From: CAJCIT01 sp963771305
GTDB taxonomy: Bacteria > Acidobacteriota > Terriglobia > Bryobacterales > Bryobacteraceae
NCBI GenBank assembly: GCA_963771305.1
Contig: CAVYTS010000026.1
Location: 558,001 to 622,000 of the forward strand
Direction: 5' to 3'
Length of the DNA stretch: 64,000 nucleotides
In this document: positions 1-10,021 of the stretch, piece after piece
How the letters are laid out: every line of letters begins with the position of its first letter
How positions within the stretch are numbered: position 1 is the first letter of the stretch
Notes under the pieces: generated by a model
Told to the model about the DNA's origin: nothing
The model's database searches: none
Seen by the model: the letters and a program-made list of their open reading frames with translations, nothing else
Translations under genes and position numbers: made by a program

Positions 1-2264
1 CAAGGAAGGCGACAACACACGGCGCGACGTTCGCCGGTATCGTCTCCTCGAACTACTTTTCCACGCTTGGCGTGACGCTTCAACAGGGCCGGTCCTTTCT
101 GCCTGAAGAGGAAAAGCCGGGCGGCGAGCTGACCGCCATCGTCACCTATCCACTACTGGAAGAAGAACGGGAGAAGACCCGCAACTGGTGGGGAAGCAGG
201 TGCGCATTAACGGCCATCTGTTCACCGTGGTGGGCATCACGCCGAAAGGATTCACCGGTACGACGGCCTTGATCAGCCCCGAGATGTTTGTGCCACTGGG
301 CGCGTTCGGCCTGGTGATGAACGATTTTGAAGGAGCAGGTGAAGCCGCTGGCCGCGCGCGATAACAACACGCTGATCGCGGTGGGCCGATTGAAGCCCGG
401 CATGACGCAAGCAGTCCGCTGACGCCGCGCTGGCCGTGGTCGCCTCGCAAATGGAGAAGGCATATCCCGCGCGAGAACAAGGATCAGACGCTGATGGTTC
501 GGCCACTCTCGCGAATGAGCATCTCGACAAATCCGACCGAACGACAGCTCACATGCGCGTGCCGGCCATTCTGCTGCTGTCGCTGGCCGCGGTCGTACTG
601 CTGATCGCTTCGCTGAATCTAGCGAACATGATGATGGCTAAGGGCGCGGCGCGGCGCAAGGAAATCGCCATTCGGCTGGCGATTGGCGGCGGCCGGCGGC
701 GGATCGTGCAGCAGCTGGTTACCGAAGGGTCTGATGCTGGCGATTCTCGGCGGCATTGCGCGGACTCTTCGTCGCTTCGTGGAGCACATCGCTGCTAATT
801 GGCTCCATGGCCCGGCTGGCTCCGATGGATCTGGTTTACAACGCGGCGCCTGACGTGCGGGTGATGGGCGGTGACGCTGTTGTTCTGCGTGCTGAGCACG
901 GTCATCTTCGGGCTGTTTCCGGCCTGGAAGCTGTCGAGGCCCGATATGTGGGTGGACCTCAAGGAGAACACGGGCGAGGATGTCGTGGGCCGCACGCGAC
1001 GCTTGTTCTCGCGCGGCAACATGCTGGTGATGGCGCAGCTGTCGCTGTCGCTGATGATGCTGACCGCGGCGGGCCTGTTCGTCCATAGCGCGGTGCGCGC
1101 ATCGAACATCCAGCCTGGCTTTGCACTGGAAAACCAGGTGTTGGCGGAAGTGGATGCGAGCTTGATCAACTACGATCAGGCGCGCGGGAGCCAGTTATAC
1201 GGCGACACTGAAAGACCGCCTGCGCCATGTTCCCGGGCGTGCAGTCGGTGGCGATTGCAGCCACCGTTCCGTTTGGCATGGTGTCGCTGGGAAAGAGCAT
1301 CACGCCTTCGGACGGATGCCGCCGTGTCGAAGGAGCACCCGGCCGTTGCCTGCGCGATACAACATCGTGAGCGAAGACTACTTCCAGACTCTGGAAATAC
1401 CGGTGCTTCGCGGGACGAGCGTTTTGCGGCGTCCGAGAGCACCATCGGGATCAAAGAGCAAGGTCGCGATTATCGACAAGCTGGCGGCCGAAAAACTGTG
1501 GCCGGGCGGCGACGCGCTGGGCAAGCACATCCGCTTAGACTCGGGCGGCCCCGGTGGGCCATGGGCGTTTCGCGTGGACGGAGAGAAGCCCAAGAAGCGC
1601 ACGACCTGGAGGTGGTTGGCGTGGTGGGCAATGTGCGTTGAGAGACATCCTGGGCGGGAAAGATGAACCCGCACGTGTACCTGCCCTTTCGGCCAGGAGT
1701 ATCAGGCGAACGTGCAGTTTCACCTGAAGATTGCCGGCGGCGGCCCGGAGGCGGAGAATCGGATGCTCGAGACGATTCGGCGCGAGATTCGGGCGACGAA
1801 TGAGGCGTTTACCGTTGCTGGCGCTGAAGACGATGCGCGGGCATTTGGAGTCGGGCATGGACATCTGGGTGGTTCGCACGGGGCGCACGTGCTGGAGATC
1901 TTCGGCTGCCGTCGCCTTGTTCCTGGCTGTGATCGGTCTCTACGCGGTCAACGCTTATACCGTGGCGCGCCGGACGCGTGAGATTGGCATCCGGATGGCG
2001 CTTGGCGCCGACGCTTCCTCGACGATGGGCATGATTCTCGGCGAAGGCTTCAAGGTGACGGCGGTCGGGGTTGGTGTGGGTCTGTTGCTGGCGATTGGAC
2101 TCGGCCAAGTTCTGGCGGGCTTTCTCTATGACGTCCGAGCCATCGATCCGCTGGTACTGGGGGCGGCGCCGGTGGTGCTTGCGCTGGTCGCTCTGTTCGC
2201 CTGCTATCTGCCGGCGCGCCGGGCAGCGCATGTTGATCCAATGATCGCGCTCCGGTACGAATAA
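1..2264 (+). pseudogene. ABC transporter permease of the acidobacterial duplicated orphan type (MacB/FtsX-like), 5' partial and multiply frameshifted
   Basis: The coding signal enters from the left edge and ends at a TAA at 2262-2264. Its last 180 codons (1731-2264) are intact and show the usual end of MacB/FtsX-type permeases: a membrane segment (LFLAVIGLYAV), the motif TREIGIRMALGA, two further hydrophobic stretches and the closing PARRAAHVDPMIALRYE. Upstream, pieces of one protein lie in changing frames. A MacB periplasmic-core piece (NYFSTLGVTLQQGRSF at about 54-100; INGHLFTVVGITPKGFTG at about 205-260), a membrane piece at 436-730 and another at 871-1190 need at least six frame changes to join. 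Proteins of this family run about 800 residues with two FtsX domains and are thought to work in export or macrolide-type efflux. With so many breaks it is unlikely to make a working product. No ATPase gene is seen here, which fits the 'orphan' type. Confidence 0.8.
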
Positions 2265-2349
2265 AGCAGGCTGCTCCAGCCTTTTCGCGCTTTTTCGCAA
2301 TCCAGACCGGGTCCTTTCTGCGTAAACAGTACGCGGAGGACGAATTCTG

Positions 2350-4172
2350 ATGTCGAAGCTCCAGGCGCTGCTTGTGGCGTTGGTTTTGGCAGGCTGCGCC
2401 ACAGCCCATCCGATGGGCAACTTCAGCGTAAGTCACTACTCTCGCCTGGACTTCAGGCCAATGGGCTTCGGCTCACTTACGTTCTAGATCTGGCGGAGAT
2501 TCCGACGCTGGAACTTCTCCAGCAGTGGCAGATCGACGGCACGGACGAAAACCAACTCCAACAAAAAGCCGCTGCGCAGGCGGCAATCTGGCTGCAGAAC
2601 TTATCTATTTCGGTTGATGGAAAGCAATTGACGCCCCGTCTTTTGGAAACGAAGGCGAAGACAACTGATGGGGCCGGCGGCATGCTGGTGCTGCGGGTGG
2701 TGATGAAGGCGGATGTTGCTGCTGCGCCCGGTCAACTCGCCTATGAGGATCGTAACTACGCGAACCGCACCGGTTGGAAGGAGATTGTCATTCAAGGCGG
2801 AGACGGGGTGGCGCTGGTTGGAGAATCGTCCACCGATCCAGACGTGAGCCACGAACTGACAGCGTACCCTTCCGACCCGACGCTGGCACCTCCTCAAAAC
2901 GTTGCAGCATCCGTGCGGTGGTTGGTGACCAGCACTGTGCGGCAAAGGCTGAAAGCACCGTCCACAAGTCCCGGGGCAAAGCAAATTGAAGCCGCACGCT
3001 TGGCGACGCAGTCGCCTTTGCCGGAAGCCACTCCGGCTGCCGCTGAAGCGAACCCCCGCGCGTTCGCTGAACGACAATCCGCAGGACCAGGCTCCGTGAT
3101 GCGAGGAGACTTCCTGTCCGTGATGTTGCGGGATAGGAAGTTTGGCTGGGGGTCGATTCTATTAGGTCTCATGGTTGCATTCGGTCTGGGCGCGATGCAT
3201 GCCTTGTCGCCAGGACATGGGAAGACCATTGTGGCGGCCTACTTAGTCGGGAGCCGCGGGACTTTGAAGCATGCGCTGTTCCTTGGCTTTATGGTCACGT
3301 TTACGCACACCATCAGCGTGTTTCTGCTGGGGCTGGGCGTGCTCTTCTTCCAAAAGTACGTGGTGCCCGACCGGATCATTCCCGTTCTAGGGGCGGTGTC
3401 GGGTCTCTCCATCGTCGCAATAGGCAGCTGGCTGCTGTGCCAAAGAGCGAAGGCCCTGATGGGGTCCCCCGTATCGGCACACACACACGATCATGGACAC
3501 GACCATCATCTCGACGGTCATCACCCTAGCCGTGAGCATCATCATGATATTGCTATTGCGCATGTTCACGCGTCACATCACATTCATCAGCATGCATTCG
3601 CGGGAGTCGAGGTGCCGGTGGCGTGCCTGGTAGGTGAGATTCAGCACTCCCATCAGGCGCGAACGGAAGCCGTGTCTGATAGTCATGTTCATGAACTTGA
3701 CGGTCACGATCATCACCATGGAGCAGACTCGACGCACCGGCACGTCCATCCGCATCACGAGCATGATCACGCATTTGTTCATACCCATACACATGACGGG
3801 CACACTCACTCACATGCGATGCCGGAGAGCCGGCTTACGCTGGGCGGACTCATCGCCTTAGGTGCCAGCGGCGGACTCGTTCCTTGCCCGTCGGCGCTGA
3901 TCCTGCTACTGAGTGCCGTCGCCTTGGGCCAGACCGCATTGGGGCTGGGTTTGTTAGCGGCCTTTAGCGCCGGTCTCGCGCTAGTCCTTATGGGAATCGG
4001 CGCATTGGTGCTGTTCGCGAAGCAACTATTGCCGAGTCAGCAATCAGCACGGAGCCACCCGCTGTTTCGCTTGGTCCCGGTCTTTTCTTCCGTTGTGGTG
4101 ATCGTGCTGGGACTGCTCATGACAATGGCTGCACTGGGCTGGATTCGGCCGATTCTCGCATTGGGCGCTTAA
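2350..4172 (+). CDS. NicO-family nickel/cobalt exporter with His-rich loops; one frameshift near its N-terminus
   Basis: The C-terminal 514 codons (2628-4172) are open and hold the NicO/RcnA signature HALSPGHGKTIVAAYLVG followed by about six membrane segments. Between segments lies a cytosolic or periplasmic loop of roughly 110 residues full of HDH/HxH runs (residues about 285-395 of the open frame), a typical metal-sensing or buffering loop. The true start is probably ATG 2350, preceded by GGAGG: it gives a signal peptide ending near ATAHPMGNFSVSHYSRLD, the N-terminus common in this family. The frame then changes at about 2460, where one missing base in the CC run would restore LDFRPNGLRLTYVLDLAEIPT. 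Likely role: export of Ni2+ or Co2+ across the inner membrane. It heads a same-strand block with the DUF4331 and TPR genes. The family call is sure; metal specificity cannot be read from sequence. Confidence 0.87.
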
Positions 4173-4281
4173 GAAGCCTGGCTCCTTCCTAAATCTAAAA
4201 GCAGCTATTCAACGTAACAACTACTACAGGGAAATAAGTAGTCAGTACTTCCTTGTCGAGTTCTATTAAGGAGAACAAAGA

Positions 4282-5802
4282 ATGCTTCAATTGTCTTCCG
4301 CACCTCGTTTTGTCCGGCCTGCGCAGTTCGTCAAGGCAGCCGGCGTCTTGTTGTCGCTCGGAGGCATGCTAATGGCGTCAAGCCACAGCGATGCCCCCCT
4401 GATCAAACAGGATCCGCAAGCAAACCTCACCGATGTCTACGCGTTTGTAGGCACGCTCTACAATGATCCAAGCACGAAGGTGCTGAATGTCGTTGTGAAC
4501 GTCCATCCATTCTCAGAACCAGGAGATGGAGTGATGTACGAGCGGTTCGCCGACGATGCACTGTTTTCAATCCACATCGCCAACCCTAACACCGGCGAAC
4601 CGATTGAGAGCTACAATTTTCGCTTCTCGCCAGTTTCGTCGGCGAGGGGGACCTACAAGAACCTCGACACAATTCTTTCCTACGGACGCGGCACAACCAT
4701 TGGCTCGATTCTGAACATGAACGATCCAGCGCAAAACTACACCCAATCGTACACGGTAACTAAGTTCGTTGTCGCCACCAAGCGACCACGACGAGCTAAC
4801 CACCAGCCCTCCCACGCCTTTGCTGGTACCTCCGCCAAACGTTGGCCTTAAAACGACACCGGAGTACAACGACGCAAGCGGCGTAGCCTTGACTGGAGCG
4901 GCTACGAATGCCAGCCTCGACACCTACACGAAGGAGACCATTTACTCGTTGTCAACGGGTGAAGCGGTGTGGGCCGGGCCCCGCGACGACAGCTTCTTTG
5001 CCGATGCGGCAGGCATCTTTGATCTGCTCGAGGCGCGCATTCTTGGTCCCGACGGCCACGGACAGACGGGAAACGGGGTAGACGGATTCAAGGGCTTCAA
5101 CGTTCTCACCTTCGCTATTCAGATCCCACTTAGTTCGTTACCCCGAATCAGCTACATGGACGCATTCACGGGTGCTTCAAAGGGTGTAGGCGTCTATGCC
5201 TCGGTCAGCCGCCCGCAGATAACGCTTAGAAGCAAGGACCACGACCCGAAATCGGTGGGGCAATGGATCCAGGTGAACCGCCTGGGCAACCCGCTTTTTA
5301 ATGAAGTCCTGGTCGCGCTGAAGGACAAAGACAATTACAACCGTGACGTCCCGGCCGATGATGTGGCAAAATACAAAACCTACGCAGTGACTCCCGAACT
5401 GCCCGTGCTGATTAACGCGGTATTTGGAACCAGCTTCGCGACAACTGGACGCACGGACTTAGCGGCTGTCTACATTCCGGACGTGCTGCGTGTTGATACA
5501 ACGACGGGTCCGGTTCCGCTGATCGGGGCGGGTGGCAATCGACTTAGCGGCATCGGCGGCGATACGACGAACGGGAAGTGGAGTGGCTGGCCGAACGGCC
5601 GGCGGCTGGGTGATGACGTCGTCGACATCGCTCTTACGGCGATCGCCAGTGGTCCCACCTATTCGAGCATTTTCCTGCTCGGGGACAACATTAACACAAC
5701 GACTTCACTTATAACTTGGTGTTTCCATACGCGGCGACCCCGCACGCCGGACCAACCAATCGGAAAGATCCCGGCGATACAGACGGGAACGGCCATCCAT
5801 AG
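4282..5802 (+). CDS. DUF4331 family secreted protein, two frameshifts
   Basis: Start ATG 4282 has a strong ribosome site (AAGGAG at about 4269). The protein opens with a signal-like hydrophobic stretch (VLLSLGGMLMASS) and then SHSDAPLIKQDPQANLTDVYAFVG, the hallmark of DUF4331. The first frame runs to 4851, but homology passes to the second frame (4769-5875) at about 4770-4790. The second frame continues with TPEYNDASGVALTG, IFDLLEARILG and GVYASVSRPQ. A further shift at about 5698 gives NDFTYNLVFPYAATPHAGPT and a TAG stop at 5800-5802, which sits just before a perfect terminator hairpin. I therefore end the gene at 5802 rather than 5875. The biochemical function of DUF4331 is unknown. Its position between a metal exporter and a TPR protein suggests an envelope role in the same block (inference). 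Confidence 0.8.
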
Positions 5803-5821
5803 CCGGGACCAACGCGCAATG

Positions 5822-5852
5822 GGCGCCGAGTCAATTCCGGCGCCTATTTCTT
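5822..5852 (+). terminator. Rho-independent terminator after the DUF4331 gene
   Basis: A perfect 7-bp stem GGCGCCG (5822-5828) / CGGCGCC (5838-5844) with a 9-base loop is followed by TATTTCTT. It lies 20 bases past the TAG at 5800 and supports that stop as the real end of the DUF4331 gene. It also suggests that the TPR gene starting at 5892 is at least partly transcribed on its own or by read-through. Confidence 0.75.
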
Positions 5853-5891
5853 GCGGATGTAAGTGGAACTTATGATGAGCAGGAGCAAGTT

Positions 5892-7234
5892 ATGAAACGA
5901 ACCAATGGAACAATGGCAATTCTTCTGTTTCTCTGCGTAGGCATGTCACCGACCGCGACGAGCGCTCAAACGCTTCGAGGAACCGGGGCGAGCGCGGCAG
6001 TAGTGTCGCCTACGCCAGCGGTGGCGACCAGCGATGCGGAAGTTGCCAAGGCCTCGGCCGCGGCGGCACGACGGCCGGAGAGCGATTCCGCCTGGGTCAG
6101 TCTGGGGGATGCCTTCATGCAGAAGGCGCGTGAGACAGCTGACTCCGCCTATTACACGAGGGCCGAACACGCGTACCGGAAGGCGCTTGATCTGAATCCG
6201 AAGTGCGTTGATGCAATGGCCGGCATGGCTTGGGTGAGCGGAGGAAGGCATGAATTTGAAGCAAGCATTGACTGGTCAAAGAAGGTGCTGGCGATGGATC
6301 CGAAGTACACCGCCGCCTACGGCCTGATCGGCGACGCGGCAGTGGAAATGGGCGATTACGACGAGGCTTTCGACCAGTATCAAAAGATGCTGGACATAAA
6401 GCCGGATCTTTCGTCTTACGGGCGGAGCGCGCATCTGCTTACAAATCACGGGCGACACGCAGGCGAGCAACCTGGCTGATGATGAAGGGGGTAGCGGCCG
6501 GCAGCCCGTATGCGGAGAACACGGCATGGTGCCGGGCGCAGGTAGGCCTGATTTATTTGTCCCTGGGTGCCTATGTCCCGGCCGAGCAGGTACTTGAAGA
6601 AGGGCTGAGGAAACTGCCGAACGATTATCACCTTTTGGCCGTGATGGGAAAAGTAAAAGCGGCAAAGAAGGACTATCCGGCCGCGATCGAGTACTACCAA
6701 AGGGCGAGTGAAATTGCGCCACAGCAGGATATCGTCGCAGCGCTGGGCGACCTCTATCAATTGACGGGCCAGACTGAGGAAATGAAGAAGCAATACGCGC
6801 TGGTGGAGTCGATTGCCCGCTTAAACAAAGCGAATGGCGTAAAGGGTGATCTGCTGACCGCCAAGTTTTATGCGGACCACGACATCAAGCTTGAAGAAGC
6901 GTTGAAGATGGCAGAGGAAGAATATGCCACACGCAAGAACGTCTACGCCGCCGACACGCTGGCCTGGTGCTACTTCAAGAATGGCCGGATGGATGAAGCC
7001 AAAAAGTACATCCGGCTGGCGCTGAAGCAGAACACCCCCGAGGCGCTATTTCGCTTCCACAAGGGAATGATCTACTCGCAGGCCGGCGATTTAGGGACCG
7101 CGCAGCAGGCGTTTTATGAAGCGTTGAGCCTAAGCCCGAATTTCGATCCAGTGCTGGCTCCGATTGCTGAGCAACGCCTGAAGGAACTGGGATCGGAACG
7201 GAAGTCCGTTCAGACTGCCGCCCTGAAGCGATAG
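5892..7234 (+). CDS. Exported tetratricopeptide-repeat protein, frameshifted near the middle
   Basis: ATG 5892 follows AGGAGC with good spacing. The first 20 or so residues form a signal peptide (LLFLCVGMSPTATSAQ). Then come TPR helices: AEHAYRKALDLNPKCVDAMAG, ASIDWSKKVLAMDPKYTAAYG and DEAFDQYQKMLDIKP in the first frame. The second frame (6479-7234) continues with YPAAIEYYQRASEIAPQ, AKKYIRLALKQNTPEALF and AQQAFYEALSLSPNFDP. Between about 6430 and 6470 the reading passes through all three frames (LQITGDTQ in one, ATWLMMKG in the next), so two small indels are needed to give one protein of about 445 residues. TPR arrays bind partner proteins; the partner is unknown. The gene follows the DUF4331 gene on the same strand after a terminator hairpin. 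Confidence 0.82.
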
Positions 7235-7237
7235 ATC

Positions 7238-8729
7238 TCAGACAGAGTGTGTTGCTGTCGCCGGAGGCAAGTAGATGCGGAACGTTGAACCCCGGCCTAC
7301 TTCGCTCGATGCCGTGACATGACCGTGGTGAGCCGAGACGATGGCGCGTACCATGCTGAGGCCCAGCCCGAGTCCGCGTTGCGATCGACTCTTGTCGCCC
7401 CGGTAAAGACGATCCCAGATGCGCGGCAAGTCTTCGGGTGAAATGCCCATACCCGTGTCGGTCACGGTTATGACGAGGTCATCGCCCTCCAGCTGAGTAC
7501 CCAGGACCACACGAGCCCCTCGTCCGGAATACTTCACAGCATTGTCCAGTAGATTAGCGAGCGCCTGCCGCAGTCGATTCCGGTCAGCCACCCAAATCAG
7601 ATCAGCCGCGTTCGTGCACTTGGAGTTGGATCTGCTTGTCCTCGGCCGCGTACTGGTAAATGTCGACGGCTTCGTCCATGACTTTGAAGATGTCGGTTTG
7701 CTCCAAATCAAGCTTCATGGCGCCGGCTTCGGCCTCGGAGACGTCCATCATGATATTGAGCATCGTGAGGACTTGGGTGGACTCCTCAAGGCAGTCGCCC
7801 AGTGCCTCTCGGTAGGCGGCGCTGGAGGAAGGGCCGTTTACGGTGCTCACTGCGTGTCCTGGCGAAGAAGCACCGCCATGCAAAGCAAGTTCAGCCGTAG
7901 CACGGAGCCGGGTCATGGGCGTTCGCAGATCGTGGGCCACGTTGTCCAGGGAGTCGCGCATACCGTTGATCAGAAGCGTAATCCGTTCCAGAGCTCTATT
8001 GAAGAGAGCGGCCAAGTCGTCGAGTTCATTCCCTTCGGGCCGGATGGGTGCACGGTCTTTTAGCGAGCCGGTTTCCACAATCGGCCGGAGTGCATTGGTT
8101 AGATCACGGATGGGACGCAAGGCGCGGTGCGTGAGCCACACGCCGCCGGCAAGAGCGAGCAGCATGACCGGCAAGATGACAATGGCGAACGTCCCGACCA
8201 CACGTTCCAAGACGTCATTACGCTCGTCAGTGCTCTTGCCCACCTGCAGCACCGAGCCATCGGAAAGATGACGGATGCCAATCTCGACTCGCTCGTCCTC
8301 TTCGCCGGCGGGAAGTTCCACCCAACGCTGATCCGGAGCGGCCGGGCGCTGTTCGAGGGCTCGCCAGTCGAAACGGCGCAGTTCGGGTGGGACTTCGATG
8401 ATCTGGGTTTCATTCGCTCGACCAGCAAGCCGCATGAAGGTATTCTCATGGCCATGAGTTCGGCGTTCCGCGTCGACTTCGCCACGAAGTGCCTCAACCC
8501 CTCCGCGCTCCCAGTCGATGGCATAGGCATTCAGCTTGCCGCGAATCATCTGTTGATCGCGCAAGGCCAGTGATCGGGAGAGGGCGAAGTAGGCGATCCC
8601 AATCAACACTAGCGCACACGCGATGAACATAGCGCCGTACCAGAGCGTCAGACGGAACGCGATGGTTTTGCGGACTCCGGCGAAGCTTGGCGCGCGACGA
8701 CCCGCGAGATTAGTGGGCTTCGAGGACAT
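7238..8729 (-). CDS. Membrane sensor histidine kinase (HAMP-HisKA-HATPase), one frameshift
   Basis: The N-terminal frame (8729 down to 7602) has two membrane segments (about residues 25-50 and 180-203) around a periplasmic sensor region, then a HAMP linker (RALRPIRDL) and a HisKA box NVAHDLRTPMTRLRATAEL with the phospho-acceptor His at about residue 266. The ATPase part lies in another frame (7238-7711): N-box RQALANLLDNAVKYSG, G1 DTGMGISPEDLP and G2 GLGLGLSMVRAIVSAHHG. One extra base in the GCCGCG stretch at about 7606 would join the frames into a kinase of about 490 residues. Its start overlaps the end of the response-regulator gene by 20 bases, so the two are co-translated. It phosphorylates that regulator by family rule; the signal is unknown, and no metal-binding motif is obvious in the sensor region. 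Confidence 0.88.
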
Positions 8730-9384
8730 AACCGATGCCGCGCACAGTACGAATCATTTTGTCGGGGAAGTCTTTATCAATTTTGTTTCGCAACCGGCAA
8801 ACGAGCACATCCACGACGTTGGTTTGGGGATCGATGTTGTAGTTCCAGATATGCTCCATAATCATCGTTTTGGTGAGCACGCGGTTCGCATTGCGAAGCA
8901 GGTACTCAAGCAGGGATAACTCGCGGGGTTGGAGATCAATTCTCCGCCCATCGCGAATCACTTCTCGGCGGACCAGGTCGAGTGAGAGATCGCCGACGCC
9001 GAGACGGGTGGCTTCAGGCTGCGGTCCGGCGCGGCGAATCAACGCTCTCAGACGAGCCACCAGTTCGGCGAACGCGAAGGGTTTTACCAGGTAGTCGTCG
9101 CCCCCAGCCTGAAGGCCGCGGACCCGCTCGTCGACCGACCGCTTGGCGCTCAAAATGAGAACCGGCGTGTTAACCCGGCCCTGGCGAAGCCGCTCGATCA
9201 GCGTGAGGCCATCGAGGACGGGCAACATGAGATCGACGATGATCGCATCAAACGAAGTGAGCAGCGCCGAATGGAGGCCTTTTTCACCGTCGTCGGCCAC
9301 CTCCGAGGCGAAGCCTGCCTGGACGAGACCCCGCTTGAGGAAGGCAGCGATCTTTGGATCGTCTTCGATAATGAGAATGGACAT
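8710..9384 (-). CDS. OmpR/PhoB-family response regulator
   Basis: The receiver domain begins MSILIIEDDPKIAAFLKRGL, which fixes the start at ATG 9384; the longer open frame to 9462 adds 26 residues without similarity. The phospho-acceptor Asp is in AIIVDLMLPVLDG, the conserved Lys in DYLVKPFAFAELVARLRAL. A winged-helix trans_reg_C domain follows (LQPRELSLLEYLLRNANRV, ending in VDVLVCRLRNKID and RTVRGIGYVLE). At 224 residues it has the normal length. It is the first gene of the pair with the histidine kinase just downstream (20-base overlap). It faces the divergent DUF3224 gene across about 62 bases, which may hold its promoter. Confidence 0.93.
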   Translation of the reverse strand: MSILIIEDDPKIAAFLKRGLVQAGFASEVADDGEKGLHSALLTSFDAIIVDLMLPVLDGLTLIERLRQGRVNTPVLILSAKRSVDERVRGLQAGGDDYLVKPFAFAELVARLRALIRRAGPQPEATRLGVGDLSLDLVRREVIRDGRRIDLQPRELSLLEYLLRNANRVLTKTMIMEHIWNYNIDPQTNVVDVLVCRLRNKIDKDFPDKMIRTVRGIGYVLEAH

Positions 9385-9446
9385 CAAACCGCCAGAATAT
9401 AACGTGCATGCCCGAGTCGCGGAATTCACTCCGCTAGGATGCGAGT

Positions 9447-9848
9447 ATGCCGACCAATGCAAGCGGACCTTTTGAAGTAAAGCTGACGCCCCAGCCGCAA
9501 GAACCGGAGGGAGATGGAAGCCCGGGTAGGATCACGATCGACAAGCAGTTCCACGGCGACCTGGAGGCGACCAGCAAGGGACAGATGTTGACGGCAGGCA
9601 CCAGCGTCAAGGGCTCGGCCGGTTACGTCGCAATCGAGAAAGTGAGCGGTGTGCTACATGGCCGGAATGGGAGTTTCGTGCTGCAGCACACGGGAGTTAT
9701 GACGCGCGGCGCCCCGCAGTTGGCGATCACGGTTGTGCCCGATTCCGGCACGGATCAACTCGTGGGGCTAGCAGGAAAGATGACGATCAACAGGGCTGAC
9801 GGAAAACATTCGTATGAGTTTGAGTACACCCTGGCCGAGGGCGAGTAA
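9447..9848 (+). CDS. DUF3224 domain protein
   Basis: A 133-residue soluble protein without signal peptide. It shows the DUF3224 pattern: FEVKLTPQP at the N-terminus, a small beta-barrel with ITIDKQFHGDLEATSKGQML, GSAGYVAIEKVSGVLHGR, FVLQHTGVM and VPDSGTDQLVGLAGKM, ending SYEFEYTL. The family is of unknown activity, allene-oxide-cyclase-like in fold by common annotation. ATG 9447 has a weak AGGAT upstream. It is divergent from the response regulator and is probably monocistronic, since a hairpin region follows at 9886. Confidence 0.88.
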   Translation: MPTNASGPFEVKLTPQPQEPEGDGSPGRITIDKQFHGDLEATSKGQMLTAGTSVKGSAGYVAIEKVSGVLHGRNGSFVLQHTGVMTRGAPQLAITVVPDSGTDQLVGLAGKMTINRADGKHSYEFEYTLAEGE

Positions 9849-9885
9849 AGGGCACTTGAGGGTTGTTGCGGAACAAGACTGAAAT

Positions 9886-9946
9886 CCGCTTGCCGTGAGC
9901 AAGCGGACCTAAACGGAAACCTTGTCCGGTCAGCAAGTAGACCTAA
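9886..9946. repeat. Perfect hairpin plus a short direct repeat downstream of the DUF3224 gene
   Basis: CCGCTTGC (9886-9893) pairs exactly with GCAAGCGG (9899-9906) around a 5-base loop. The right arm is part of AGCAAGCGGACCTAA (9898-9912), which is repeated with two changes as AGCAAGTAGACCTAA at 9932-9946. No T-tract follows, so it is at best a weak terminator; it could equally be a small dispersed repeat. Confidence 0.4.
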
Positions 9947-10021
9947 GAACCAAAGCACTCGTTCTTCGCTCATGTTGCCGGTCCCGGCACTGTCATCGTA
10001 AACTCTACAAGGAGTTCTCGA

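Noticed and set aside
3480..3810. Tandem-repeat-like DNA rich in CAT/CAC
   Set aside because: It simply encodes the His-rich loop of the NicO exporter; not a CRISPR or DNA repeat array.
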